64,000 nucleotides of DNA from Dichotomocladium elegans. Its lineage: Eukaryota; Mucoromycota; Mucoromycetes; Mucorales; Lichtheimiaceae. The stretch covers positions 1,984,001 to 2,048,000 of the forward strand of contig JAIXMN010000001.1 in assembly GCA_025716815.1 (NCBI GenBank), read 5' to 3'. The position numbers and the translations under genes are program-made. This document shows, piece after piece, positions 24,715 through 39,618 of the stretch. The notes below the pieces were generated by a model. It made no database searches. It saw only the letters and a list, made by a program, of their open reading frames with translations, and had not been told where the DNA came from. Positions within the stretch are counted from its first letter, which is position 1. Each line of letters begins with the position of its first letter.

Positions 24715-24927
24715 TGTATTAAATCGTAGACTATGTTACCCTCTCATTTGCTGTTCATATATATACGTGTAAAAAGACATTTATGTTTTGCGACAACACA
24801 AGCGTGTAGCGGGACCGATAGCGGTTTATATATAAATTGAGAGGTATCCGAGGCGTACAGGAGCCGCCGACGATTTTTTTTTCTTTTGCATCCCCTTCGA
24901 TTTCCCTCGTTTCAATAAACTTATTTC

Positions 24928-27583
24928 ATGTGGGAACCTAATGAGCAGCTTTTGCTTCGTGCGCCTGTGCGCTACAAAAAAAATGAAGGCACTCTGTTCG
25001 TAACACCGAGACGAGTAGCGTGGCAGCAGCAGGGGACACCGCAGCTGAATCCATCTGTTCTTTACGGAGACATTGGAAGTATGGGCGACGCAGCAGCAGT
25101 AGCATCAGCAAAGCAACAAACAATGATCAGCTATTGTGATTAGATTGTTAATTTATTTGTATGTTCCCGATAGCTCTCCAGCAGACACCAGGGACCTCGG
25201 CCAAAGTGCTGCTTAAGATCTCTACAAATAGCACTCCTGCGAAAGATTACACCTTCCACTTCATTTCACCCAAGGCTCTCACTGAACGAGAGGCTGTCAA
25301 GTCGCAGGTGACCGAACTGCTTGCGCGTATTCGTGGATCAAAACCGTCAACTCCTCAGCACCATGTCAGACCTTCGCCCCATGCTCATCATCCCCATGTA
25401 CCTCCACCTCCACCATCGCCTGCTCCATCGTCGACAGTTTCTTCTATGCCGGCCTCGGCAGCAACAACACCCGGATTATCGCCCGCTCCACCACCAACAA
25501 CTCCTTCTTCAGCCAATAGCCCTGCACCAGGAAGCCCGCAGGCTTGGCGACACGAGGAGTTCAACGCACGTAAGCAGCTTCTGTCAACGAGCCGTGAGCT
25601 GCATACGTTGCATATGGAGCTTGTTGCTCAGGGGAGGACGGTTAGCGAAGAAGAGTTCTGGGCAAGTCCGTATGTGAAAAGGATACGACAGGTGAGGAAG
25701 GGGAAGTGCAGGAAAGAAGAGCAAAAACTGAAGCTGAGCCATTTTGCGCTTTTCTTGCGTTAAAAGAAATTGAAGAAAGATGTCGTGTCGCGCGAAGGTC
25801 GACAGAAGGGCAGGTCCTCAAAGATGGTTGAACTGAGGCCTGGACAGCAAGAGGGATCCGATGTGAAATACACCTTGACGAGTCAAATAATCCATAATAT
25901 CTTTACAGAGTTTCCATCCGGTAAAAAAGAATAATAATGGTATCATGAGTGGGGGGAATCGGCTGACAATGAAATGGGGATCAACGATAGTAAAACGGGC
26001 GTACGATGCTAATGTCCCAGATAAAGTCCGTATCTTACCATTGCCGCCATTGCCTTGGATGAGAATTCTAATGATGAAGGGGGTGGGCGTTGGGTAGGTA
26101 TCCGAGCAACAATTCTGGAAACGATTCCTGGCCTCAGAGTTTTTTCATCGGTCGCGGACGGGTGCGCGGGCACAAACGGCGTCATACGATGATATCTTTG
26201 ACAAGTGTTTAGAAGAAGAGGATGATGGTATGTAACGAGATTGGAGGATCATTGGCAAGTGGACAAATGCTGATGAGCCCGGTGTTTCTGCATGGGACAT
26301 AGAGAATTCCAAAGCGCCTGAATTATCGCGTATGGATAAGATCAAGCGGGCCATTAATTTGACAGCGACAGAGGAAGATCATATCGAGAGCGGCAATGAG
26401 CCCGACTTTACCATGCGGGCAGGACACACAGCTCAGGTTCTGCCACTTATCAGACGGTTCAATCGGCATGCAATGCGGGTTTTAGAAACGCCAGTACCAT
26501 CGTAAGTACTTGCTTGATGATGATGATGGTTATAGGCTGAGTGCTCTATTTAGTAAAAATAAGGAAACAATCGAAGTAATGGCCCGCACACGCAGACACT
26601 CGTTGATGATGTAGGAAAAAAATAATTCAAAGACTGATGGATTGTGTGACATTCGTAGAAGGATGATATCATGCGGGAGATTGAGATACCTGACCTCATG
26701 CAGGAAGAACCACCAGAGCGGGTCGTTCTGGACATTCAGGATGCAAGACGATATTTCGAGAGCCAGAGCGGTAATCGAGATAGGCAGGACATCAAGGAAG
26801 AGGTATGCGAGGTGCTGCAGTGTTCGGTTGCCCCTATTCGCACATTACGAATTCAATGGTTTTACACCATAGGATGCAAAGGGTCTGCTCTACGAATTCA
26901 AGGAACATTTTGAGGCATGGCAACCTGATCTTACGAGGGTGAGTAGGCTATTATTAGCCTTGAGAAAGTCAATATTAAGATGAAAAAAAAATCTATCAAC
27001 AAGGCGGTCATGAAGCCAAAGGCGGCCGATAAAGCTTGTCTACAACTCACACAGGCTGTGAAACGGAAAATAATGCACGAACAAAGAATGGCAGGAGCAG
27101 GTGAGAAACAATGATGAGGCGTAATGACTTGGAAGGGCGATATTTGGATGAAAGATTCTGATGGTATTATCTTTAGATATCAAACTACCATCTCATCTGT
27201 TGCAAAGGATTCAAAGCTATCATTCAGCTACGAATGAGATTCTTCGACATTTCTGGGCGTCCTTCGAACCCTATCGAGCAGAAAAGAATATTCGAATGGT
27301 CGATGGTCTCAGTAAGCAGCGGTCTAAACTTGAGGAGATTCTAAAAATGGTTGAGAGTCAGCATGGTGATGTTGAGCGTTGCAGAATGGTACGTGGAACA
27401 GATCTCTTTTCTTTTCACATCTGATAATATATGTGAAAAGAGATTGACTGGCTCTCTCTCTCTCTCTCTCTTTTCTTATGTTTCTTTGGTAACATCCTTT
27501 CACAGATGTTGATGCCGGTGATCTTTGCAGCGGATAGAGCGTTGAAGGCTGCAGAAAAAAAAGTGAAAAAGAGACGAACTTAA
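24928..27583 (+). CDS. TFB1: TFIIH core subunit Tfb1/p62
   Basis: Subunit of TFIIH, acting in RNA polymerase II initiation and nucleotide excision repair. The N-terminal PH-like domain is seen in VRYKKNEGTLFVTPRRVAW and, after a short intron, VLLKISTNSTPAKDYTFHF with EREAVKSQVTELLARI. A Pro/Ser/His-rich linker follows (about 25350-25550). BSD-type segments come next: ARKQLLSTSRELHTLHMELV and EEFWASPYVKRIRQ, then YTLTSQIIHNIFTEFPS (about 25872-25915), QFWKRFLASEFFHRSRT and YDDIFDKCLEE. C-terminal helices include LPSHLLQRIQSYHSATNEIL and end with a Lys-rich tail. About nine exons separated by short introns. The promoter is the 213-bp gap after HMG-CoA reductase, same strand. It ends 242 bp from the convergent aldehyde dehydrogenase. 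Confidence 0.92.
27410..27441 (+). repeat. Perfect 11-bp inverted repeat (intronic hairpin)
   Basis: TCTTTTCACAT (27410-27420), a 10-nt spacer, then ATGTGAAAAGA (27431-27441). It lies in the last intron of TFB1, about 20 nt after the donor, and would form a stable stem in the pre-mRNA. A CT microsatellite follows at about 27452-27473. Confidence 0.7.
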
Positions 27584-27824
27584 TGAATCATGTACATAGT
27601 CAAAAACCACAAAAAGTTTCCAATAAATATTATCCTTTTCGATACATTATATTACAGCACTTGCAATTCGCGCGGGGGAAGGGGAAGTAGAAGTTACTGT
27701 TATTAGGGGAGAAGCTGGGGAGGGGTGACTACGAGTAGGGAAATGGGTCTGCACTCTTGGGATAGTAAACACATATCAGAAGGTATGCGGGAAAGAGAAA
27801 GACATGGAACGATCGCGATCGGTT

Positions 27825-30164
<2,340 letters not shown>

Positions 30165-32868
30165 AATTAGGGGAGACGAAACGCAATTGTGAGAGAACAA
30201 AGGCAGTAAAAGGCTAAAAGAGGGGGGTCGAAGGAAAGGGGAAGGTAAAAGATTAAAGGGAAATCATTAACCGAAAGCGCGAAACCGAAGAGTCAGACGA
30301 CATCCGCCCCCACCTACCACAAGTCATTGCGTAGGCGTGATGATACACAAATAATAGACTGAGGGTACAAGTTTTACCAAAACGGGGAGGGGTAGGAATT
30401 GCGACATGTTGGGAATGTTTCTTTCAAAGAAGTACTGCGCCAGTGATGACGGATTTGTCCTCCCAGATATTATGTAGAGTAATTCTTGATCTAAGCGAGG
30501 TGTGTTGCACCAATTCATAATATGCTCCATGTATGACAATGTATGACAGTGGTCCTTCGAGCGAAACGAGGGAAGGCAGCCTGGTATGTACGAGCTAAAA
30601 TGCAACCCAGAGATGTCACAACAGGAAATCATAAACATTTTCCCACAAGCTCAGTTTATGTCCAAGATATCCGGACGTATATGTGTGTGTGTGCATTTAA
30701 GATATCTGTTTTATGCACGGCAACTCGAGGTATTCCCTGTATTTATACAATAGGAAGATAGAATCATCTACATCCTCAAACTAATGAATAGATGCAATAT
30801 CTTGTATCATTGTAAGCCTAAGCATTTTGAGATAATGATCATTATCGTTCTAATCCCAAGTTGCATCGAAATTGAGACTGTTACCCACGGTTGCGGTTGT
30901 TTTTGCTCTTGCTGTTGGTACTGTAATAAAAACCGTGGGGGAGGTTCTTTTCTAGGACCCATGTCATATTGCATCTCATAGCAAGTAATACGGGGATCCA
31001 GTGACAAGAATGTAGGTCTCTGTTCTTTCTTAAGTCGAAGTCTTTCATGCCTTGTCATTGCATCGTTTCGTAATTACCTTGGCACACACACACACTCGCA
31101 GATCAGGCATACTTCAGTTTTTACACCACTAGTCATAATCTATAGGCGGGAACCGAGTCCTTATCAATGACAAGTTGTTGTGTTTCTTCCATAAACCGAT
31201 GGAGCGCCTTTCTATATCGTTTTTTTTTTCAAAACGCTTCCAGGAGCGCTTCATACATACTGGTTCCTATTGTCTGAACAATACAACACCTGCTGCTCTG
31301 TACTTAATTGATGCACTTGACCTCTGTGAAATGTCTTGTACAAAGAGCCATATTTTTGTAGAATTTCAATAAAGCGGCGCACCGCCAAAGCGGCAGTTCT
31401 CAGTGAGAGCACTGTCTTTCACGCGTTGAAGACTGGGCAACAATACTTTAGGTTCTTCTAGATCATCCTTGGGTAGTGGAGTGTGTATGGATTTGTTTCC
31501 CTGGGAATAATACAACTGACCGATATCGTTGGAGCTTGTACGTAGAAAAACTAGTTGGAGGCGGGCGAATTCGTGATAAACCATAGCGGCCATATCTATC
31601 CATCTTATGCTTCTGAAGTTACTGACATGGTTCTTGGATGCTGTGAAAACGAGCGGACGATACCATTAGCGAAGCCATATTTGGATGTAAGACCCGCCCA
31701 ATTCCACCTCGGCGATGCCCAATCGTTTTGAATTGAGTCGTCGATTTAGAAAACGCCTTCATTACCTGTATACCGATTCCCTATTAACGTAAAGAAAAAG
31801 GATCCAGTGTGGCAATATCACAACACATAGCAATAATAACAACAATACGGTTTGCTCGCCAAACATTGCGCTCTGATTCACGTGCTGATAGCAACAGCGC
31901 ACGACGCAGGAATATGACGAATCATGAAAAGGAGGGGTACCCGAGTCTCAGCAGCCACTTCATGACGTAAAGGATAAACAGGTTCATAAACTATCGCAAG
32001 GTCGCATCTTTTCAGCAATTGTCGGTATGTTCAGGTCGCCCAAGAAGCTAAACAGCATCAGCACAAACAAACACGTGAGGGAAGGCAAGCCTGTCGATTG
32101 TATGTGTTTTCATGAAGCAGCAGAAATTTTTTTGTTCTTGTTGTATTTTTGATGGCGATATTTGGAACAATAATCATCGTGTTTGTATTTGTTTTGATTC
32201 CATTCATTGTCACAGGCTTATGCGGTTGAATGTATGTAATAAACATTTCAGGCCGCTAATTAGCGAAATCAGTCACCATTTTTGTGAATTTTCGACCCCC
32301 CCTTTTACTGACTTCTTCCACGTCCTGACATCTTTCTCATGCAGTACGCGAACTGCTCGGTAAAAGATGAAGGTAGATAGAGTGAGCTTATCCATGAATC
32401 AATGAGAGAAAGAGAGAGAATGAAGTCTAACATTAAGCAGCGTGGAAGATTAACTGATTTTTATTTGATCTACGTCCCTGAATCGACAAAAAGATGAATT
32501 GTTTACGGAGCAGTGATCAGTCTGTACCACTTTTTGTCTATTTACCCTATTCCGGTATCCTCGCCCGCCAACCCTGATGGTGTATTATGAACCTTGCTTA
32601 TTGAGAGATCAAAGACTTTTTGCTTTGTGTGTTTTAAATTATCTATTGCTTGATCCTAGGGAATGACATTGTCAACTTTACAAACACTCAAGCGAGATGA
32701 ACCTTTTTTTTATTTACTTTCCGGACTGGAAGCTGTCAATTAGATTTCTTACGAGCAAGTGGTGAAAAAAAAAGCGATACATCTTGCAATTTTTTGTGTA
32801 TATAAGTTGATGGGTTATTTTCAAAAAGTAATAGTAAACTCATCAAGTCATTCTGTTGCCTATCAGCA
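30165..32868. other. Intergenic interval with doubtful minus-strand open frames
   Basis: About 2.7 kb. Frames at 31366-31593 and 30807-31058 (both minus) are the most coding-like. The first, preceded by another open piece starting MKAFSKSTTQFKTIGHRRGG (about 31630-31770), ends LTENCRFGGAPLY; no family was recognised and the pieces cannot be joined by an intron of acceptable length. A short inverted repeat, CCCACGGTT/AACCGTGGG, lies at 30884-30892 and 30931-30939. The right part (32400-32868) is AT-rich and is the likely chitinase promoter. Confidence 0.4.
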
Positions 32869-34350
32869 ATGGTCCTATTGAAATCGTGCAGGGCATTGGC
32901 CGCGTTATCCGCTTTCGCGACTTTCCTTTCTTTGCAGGCGCTATCGGTTAAAGCATTGCCTACCAAGAGCAACACGACGGCGACCAAGGCGCCCGTCATG
33001 GCGACGGAAGATAAGTCAGGTTTCCTTTCCAAGCCTGCAGTGGTCCAGTACTGGGGTCAAAATTCGGCGGGTGCGACAGGTGACGGCCAGCAAGAGCCAT
33101 TGGCGAGTTATTGCGACGATGTGACCGACGTGCTGGTCATTGCATTTATAAACGAGTTCAATATCGGTGGTTCGCCTGGCCTATCGCTCCCTTGCGGTAG
33201 CGACTGCTCGAGTGTGGGTTCAGGTAAAAGCAACATGAAGAGTTCTTTTGTCGCTTTTTGATCCATCTACTTTGTTCATATAATATTAAAAAAATATTAT
33301 CCATTCATAGACATCAAAACTTGTCAGGAGAGCGGCCATACCATCTTGCTGTCGCTTGGAGGTGCTGTAGGCGCCTACGGATTTACAGACGATTCGCAGG
33401 CCACCGAATTTGCCAAGACGCTGTGGGACACCTTTGGCAACGGCGCAAAGGGCGGCGAGCGGCCTTTCGGCGATGCGGTGATCGACGGGTTTGACCTGGA
33501 CATAGAGGGCGGCACGTCGACGGGTTATGTGCAGCTCATTGCCGAGCTCCGGAGCTTGTTCAAGAGCGACGACAGTGGCAAGCAGTATTATTTGACAGCC
33601 GCTCCCCAGTGTCCGTTCCCTGACGCGCGCATGGGTACGGACATCACCTCAGGTCTCGACGCGGTGTTTGTCCAGTTCTACAATAATCCATGTGGCATCA
33701 GTGGTGCCTTCAACTTTGACACATGGGATGCGTGGGCGTCCGGCGCAGGCGTCAAGGTGCTGATCGGGATCCCCGGAGCCCCTCATGCTGCCGGCTCGGG
33801 CTACGTTACCATCGATACACTCTCATCCACCCTATCACAGGTGTCGTCCTCGAGTAGCTACGGCGGTGTCATGGTCTGGGACGCGTCCCAGTCCTATTCC
33901 AATACTGATCCCTCCCCAAACTTTGCAACTGCCTTGGGCAAGCTCGTCCACGGCGGAGCACTGTCCTCGGAAACCAACCACACGACGCTCGGTGGTGGTG
34001 GCAATAGCAGTCACAGTATCCCTGTCCCAGCCGCAGGCTCCACGGCCACCACCACCACAACGGATAACGGTGGCGCACAGGCTCCCACGGCAACATCATC
34101 ATCGACTGGCGACTACAATCCTTACACAACCAGCGTATGGGCCCCGACAACAGAATCGCCCATGGTACCTACTACTGCAGCTCCGGGGCCAGCGACAATC
34201 ACCGCCACCACGACTTTAATCCAGGCTCAACAGCTGGCTGTAACCCAAAAGCCCAATACGGATCATTGCAGAAAGAACAAACCAAAAGAAGGCACCTCTG
34301 CTGTTCCACACAAAGATCAGCTGGATGATGCCCACGTGAAGCATCAATAA
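32869..34350 (+). CDS. Secreted GH18 chitinase, class III (fungal/plant type)
   Basis: Hydrolyses chitin, probably in the cell wall during growth, septation or autolysis. Exons 32869-33223 and 33311-34350 give 464 aa. The signal peptide is near MVLLKSCRALAALSAFATFL with cleavage after about residue 29. The TIM barrel begins AVVQYWGQNSAGATGDGQQE. After the intron it reads TILLSLGGAVGAYGF, then the catalytic DGFDLDIEGG with the proton-donor Glu, then QFYNNPCGISGAFNFDTWD and VLIGIPGAPHAAGSGYV, ending at GGVMVWDASQSYSNTDPSPN. The last 130 residues are Ser/Thr/Pro-rich, a probable O-glycosylated stalk as in yeast Cts1-like enzymes; no chitin-binding module or clear GPI signal was seen. An AATAAA hexamer (34346-34351) overlaps the stop codon. 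Confidence 0.94.
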
Positions 34351-34914
34351 ACTTCTTTTCCACTGGATGAATCAAAAGGACCCGATTCCTCAGGCACTCT
34401 CCTTCCTTCCCCCAAAACCCTCCTCACCATCGCCTAACACCGGGGGGGCGATCTCGGTCAATGTCACTATTAGGTAGCCAGGAGCTACTATGAAAACTCT
34501 GGGGACAAATAAAATATATAAAGAAAAAAAAATGATGTCATATTTGTATGTAGATGGCGAGTGTGTTGAATATTCCCGCGTCAATCTCCAATGTAAATGC
34601 ACCAATGGCAAACTTTTCTTTCTGATAGGTGTGGTAAGAGGTCGCAGGCAATGACTGCCAGAAGCTATATTTTCTGTATGTAAAAGGTAAAAATGCTATA
34701 AAGAGGGTGACGTGAAATGTGTACAATGCGGGAGCGGCGAAGTCCTACGAAACGAATTGGGGAAAGGAAAAAGGGGTAAATATAATACAAGATCGAAATC
34801 AAGACGGAAATTATAACCAAACTGTACAAGGGTGAAGAGTGGCGTAGCGAGGGTTTTTGCAATAAACGTGGAGTGGGGGGGGTTGTAGGCGGGAATATTT
34901 TGCATTCGGGTCCC
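34351..34914. other. Convergent 3' flank between chitinase and EPL1
   Basis: 564 bp between two converging genes, expected to hold both 3' UTRs and polyadenylation sites. No coding sequence was recognised. Confidence 0.5.
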
Positions 34915-37218
34915 CTAAGACAAATGAGGGGACGCTGGCTGTTGCTTCTGATGCGCTGCCAAAGCCATCTGTACAGCCTTTCCAGAGTTTCCGTTGACAA
35001 CCGCAGCCATGTTCGCTGCGATCATCCCATTTGCCATGGCCACAGCGGCCTGCTGTGGGGTCATTTTCGGGCGACTGTTCTGCCGCTTGATGGGAAGCGA
35101 AGACAGATTTTTCACCTGGCCGCTGGTAGACATTGCGTTCACTGGCTGACGATTGTTGCTGGCGTTATTACTGGCGGCACCACCAGCAGTAGTGGATGCG
35201 TTGCCTGCATTGTTGGCTCGCGCGTGCAGGTTCAAGGAGTTCATGGTGGGGGTGGTGAAGGGAATGGTAACAAGACTGCGGAGTTCCGCGTCGGAAAGCA
35301 GTTGCATTCGCTGTTGGATGTTCCTAAAAACCCGGGTGATTGATGAGTCTCTCTCCGAACTTGCTTTTTTTTTCTTTCTTTTCTTCTTGTTTCTTTTTAT
35401 CTTACCTGTTGTCCATCTCGTCCACCTCAACAGGCTCGTCTTCATCGCTTGAATAGTCCGTATCGAAACTATAACGCTTATATGCATTCTGCTGGAAAGT
35501 CGTTGGAGCCGTCTTCCCACCCTCGAGCGGCTGGACAGCATGGCCGATGCGATCGATGAAAACGCGGCCCCCGCGGCCAATGCGTTTCCGATAACGCACC
35601 TGTTTCGCCTGCGGCGACAAGGATTGAAAGAACTGCAGTGGCAAAGGCAACGGGAACGGTTGATAGGGACACTAAGAGGAAAAATAAAAGGTGAGCTTTT
35701 CCTGTTGCACAAAAGCAAGGATTGCGAGAATGAAAAATTCTTACCTCTGTAACGTCTTCGAAAGCAGCGTCTCTTTCTCGCTTGCGGCCCAGCTCGGCAT
35801 CGATGGCCTGCTGCAAGGGAGACCTATCGTGACGGCTCTCGTCTCGCTTGAGTTTATTGAGTGGGATTTTGATCGTTGCGCTAGAGGAAAATTGAATAAT
35901 TTTGTTTCGCATGCTGGTGAGAGAACCAACCAGAGGTTCGTGTAAACATACCCTGACGATCCAGTTTCTAATGATGTCTTTCGTCTCTTCTTGGATAGCG
36001 GCATCAGGTCATCATCTTCCTTGATGCCAAGCTGCCGCTGATATTCACGAAGCTTGATCTTCTTATCGAACACGGTGTGCTCCAAGACGAGTCCCTCCTT
36101 TCGGATCTTCTCTCGACGTAACACCATTTCGAGGAGATTTCTGGCCATCTCCATCTCAGAGCGCAGTTTCCGCAGACGTTCGAGCGACTGCTGGTCTGTC
36201 CGCCGAGTCTTGCGCACAGGCTTTGTCTCTCGCCTACGGAAACAGACATAGGGATCGATGTCGCCTTTTTGTGTGTCCTCGAACCGTAAATGAGGGAAAA
36301 TGGGCCGGCCATCTCGCTTTTTCCGGCGCTCACACCAGTGTGCGAAAATAGGTTCGAGCAACATGGACTTATCCTGAACAGCTGTCTGGAAATCAGCGTA
36401 TGATGGCATGTGGGAGCAGTCCTGTAGACCATGTAAGTTTGTTTGCCACTTAGCATGTCGCACAAGACAATTTACCAGGTCCAAGTGTGGCCAATGCTGA
36501 CTTGCTGTTGATTCATAGGTCCACATGATCTTCTCAAAGTGATCATCTGAAAGAGGCGCAGTAGTCTTTGCATTGTATTGCTCCAAGAAGGCTTCATCGA
36601 CCTCGTCCATCATATAAGGACAGCCGATGACGTCTTCTACAGTGGAGGAGAATCGAACCAAAGTAGAAGGTTCTTTGTAATGCTTGCTATAGAGGCGATG
36701 GAGTTCTTTTTCGGGGATAGTACTAGAGGCATCCGGGGTTGGAATATAGCTTTCAACCTTGGCGCCTGTGGTGACCGCAGCATGATGTGCTGAAATGGCA
36801 GCTTGTAAATCATGCTTTTGTAGATACGATAGTTAGTATCCTTTGATCACACAGGGCGTAGAGTGAGATACAAGGGAAGGGGGGAAGTCCGAAAGGGGGA
36901 CCGGGAAGGGAGCAAAGGGTTTATCCATGATTTCTATTCTAAACATCTCGGTACCCCACTCCTCCCACGCCCAGCACCACACCAGCAACCACTTGCCCCC
37001 CAAAAAAAAATACCGAACAAGACTGGGTAGTGTGGAAAAGTGTAAGAAAGCCTATGATGATATACCTCTTCCTCCTCCTCTTTCTCCACGCCTGTCTCTA
37101 TCTGTGGCACCGACCGCTGTATGTTGGCAGCGTCGGTTATGTCTGGGAGTTGAGACTCTTTGTAGACAGGGAGGGGCTGCTTGGGTGATAGTTTTTTTAC
37201 TCGGAATCGGGAGACCAT
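34915..37218 (-). CDS. EPL1: Enhancer-of-polycomb-like protein Epl1 (NuA4 subunit)
   Basis: Scaffold that joins the Esa1/Yng2/Eaf6 catalytic module to the NuA4 histone acetyltransferase. The start at 37218 gives the conserved basic N-terminus FRVKKLSPKQPLPVYKESQL. After an intron come SYIPTPDASSTIPEKELHRL, YMMDEVDEAFLEQYN and DHFEKIMWTYE of the EPcA domain. Then follow PIFAHWCERRKKRDGRPIFP and FEDTQKGDIDPYVCFRRRE with a long basic coiled-coil-like helix (LRKLRSEMEMARNLLEMVLR). C-terminal exons carry RVFIDRIGHAV, DTDYSSDEDEPVEVDEMDNR and an Asn/Ala-rich tail ending QPASPHLS. About seven exons. Confidence 0.92.
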
Positions 37219-38781
37219 CTAGATTGTCATGGACGTCTGGTTAATTACAGAACGCTTTTGCTGATGGTAGATGAGGTAGTCAGCAACAGGAAAGAAATAC
37301 TAACCACAGCAGTTACTTTTTAGTGCTTTCGTTGTTGGCTTATATTTTCCTTTTGTCCTTTTTTTTGTTTACGAAAAAATGGTTGAAAAATTCTCTTCTT
37401 TTCTTGCAAACTTTTCGTTGTATATTCGTATTGTAAACTTCACATCCCACCCAACTCGCCTTGCCGTGACGTCAGGTTAATTTCCAACTGGTCCTCTGAT
37501 TGGTTAACAGCGCCCCTCTTACCTCTCCCTTGCATCTCGTTCTTCGTTGCTTTTCTTGAATATGTCCCCATCCCCCCACTTCTTTATAGGAAGCGATAGG
37601 TCTTGCTCTTCTGCGAGAGCCCACACGAAGACTGATTTTATGCACAACCCTTTGTTGAAATACATAAAAAGGGTAGCCCTGCCCTCCTCTCCACTCCCCA
37701 GCACGACGTATAGTCTGTACTGGAATGTCTCCGAAACCAAAGGGCAGCCTTGAGAAAAAACTATGGCGACTCCTTGAAATGTGGGGATTGTTACATTTCT
37801 ATCATGCGCTGTGTATTCTTTTTCCGCCAAATGTAGAATGAATCACCCACGTCTTCCTGATCCTGACAAGCTCAATGCAGGTGTGTGAGCTGGCAGCTAG
37901 AAAACTTAATCGATGCTTAGCAATCGTCGCTGCTTAATTTTCGTTATGTCTCACAGGTTACTTTACACGGCATCCAATAGAACTATGAGGATAACAACAA
38001 AACCTGTATGAATAAATCCTTTTGACTTGAAGTACGTACTCAAAGACCTCACGGCGGGTGTCCAGTCCTCCTTGCTTTGGAGGTTTCTCTTGCAATGAAA
38101 TTTCCATGCGCCTCTGCTCCGGTCATCGTCAAAGCTCCTTGTTGCTAATTGTTGGTTAACATCTTCGACCTTTGCAGTACATATTATTGCCGCATTTCCG
38201 AGAGCGTGCGCGCACAGAACGAAGCAGTCGAGCCACCCAACCCCCCCCCCGTTTGAGTTTGAATGACCCTGACCGAATGCGACTGACTAAAAGATTGGGT
38301 GGGGGACCTGTTCCATTTTTCGCGGATCTCTATTGCAGATTTATTTTCATGATGACTGCAGCCTATATGGCGTGTCTTTGAGGAAAGGCGGGCTCCACAT
38401 GTACAGGGCTGCACCGAACGTACATTCTGGCACTGCTCCCCTCCCGGTGTTTAACTTTATGCTCTCTCCTTGTTGATCGTCAATTGCTGACAGAAAAAAA
38501 GGACTCTAAATCAAGATCTCTTCACTTGAATATCATAGGAAAGCAAAGACTTCCTTTTGATGCCAAGTCAACTTTTTTTTTTTTTCCCCTTTTTTGGCTG
38601 GGCAAAAAGCGACATTGGGGCAGTTCCGCTCGGTTTGAGCGGGCTTTATTCTCCTCTCTCTCTCTTTTCTTAATTCTTGTTGCGTGTGTGTTTGTGCGGT
38701 AAGGAAAAAAAAAAAGTGAGCCAGCCAACCCCATACGATCGGCTAAAGTGATGAAACACCAGCTGCAGCAAACGGCAAACG
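37219..38781. other. Divergent promoter region of EPL1 and the DUF4870-like gene
   Basis: 1.56 kb between divergently transcribed genes, with homopolymer T runs and GA/CT-rich stretches near both starts. Opposing short frames at 37519-37830 lack any motif. No other feature seen. Confidence 0.5.
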
Positions 38782-39618
38782 ATGGACTTCTCTCCATATA
38801 AACCTTCGCCGGACGACGATCGACGGCACCAGGACCGCCATGGCAAAGGCAAATCACGTGGTGGCGTGCCCAGCAACAGCAAAAGCAACAGAGTAGGAAC
38901 AGGCAGTAGCGATTTCGTGGGAGGACCCAACTTTTCGAGTTATCAAGCAGGCGGCCTTAACCCATCGCTCTATGAAGAAGGATCGGGTGGACTGAGCTTT
39001 AACGAAGGGGTCGCTGGAGGAACGGTCCGGGTCAATAAGTACGAGACTCGGCTGCCTATACGTGTCGACATTGAAGCAGCAATGACCTATGTGCTTGGGC
39101 CCATCACCGGTACTTAAGATTGGCCATGAAGGATCTGGAGATAACAGAGAGAGAGAGAGAGAGAGAGGGAGGGAGAGAGGAGGGAACAGGTATATGTGCA
39201 TGCTAAGCAAATGAGAGATAGGCGTTCTTTTCTTGATTCTGGAGACAAAGAACGACTACGTGCGCTTTCACGCATGGCAGGCAAGTCTGGTGACGGCTTT
39301 GCGAAACCGAATCCCCCAAGTGACATTCAATGTTCTCTAGTCTTCTGCGCTTTTCTTGACGCTCATGTGTATCCATTTTGTGCTCATGTTCCTGTCGAGC
39401 TTTTTGTCATGGACACTCTTTGCTATTGACATTTTGCTCATCCTAGGATTATCGTAAGCGCATAAAGAAAGAAAGAAAAAAGCGAAGAAACCCGTTTTTT
39501 TTTTAATTCACGTTCTATTGTTGTTAGATATCGCGCGTACCTGGATGGAGCATCCTTAGAGCGGACATTGGTGCCCTTCTTTGGCGCAATGGCAGCCGAA
39601 TGGGTTGACTCTGAATAG
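38782..39618 (+). CDS. Small DUF4870/UPF0132-like membrane protein
   Basis: Four exons: 38782-39109, 39222-39280, 39341-39453 and 39528-39618, giving 196 aa. The N-terminal 85 residues are polar and Gly/Ser-rich (DFSPYKPSPDDDRRHQDRHG), probably disordered and cytosolic. The family core then reads AAMTYVLGPITG, VLFLILETKNDYVRFHAWQ, three hydrophobic spans (SSALFLTLMCIHFVLMFLSS, TLFAIDILLILGLS) and the ending YRAYLDGASLERTLVPFFG. The pattern matches the DUF4870/Tic20-like family; its function is not established. Intron 2 begins GC (CAG|GCAAGT) and no GT alternative keeps the frame. A GA microsatellite sits in intron 1 (about 39145-39178). Confidence 0.8.

Noticed and set aside
30884..30939. 9-bp inverted repeat CCCACGGTT/AACCGTGGG as a possible regulatory hairpin or MITE end
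   Set aside because: The 38-nt loop and short arms are compatible with chance, and no flanking duplication was seen.
37519..37830. 103-aa minus-strand frame in the EPL1/DUF4870-like promoter region
   Set aside because: Overlaps a plus-strand frame, lacks motifs and has no supporting exon context.
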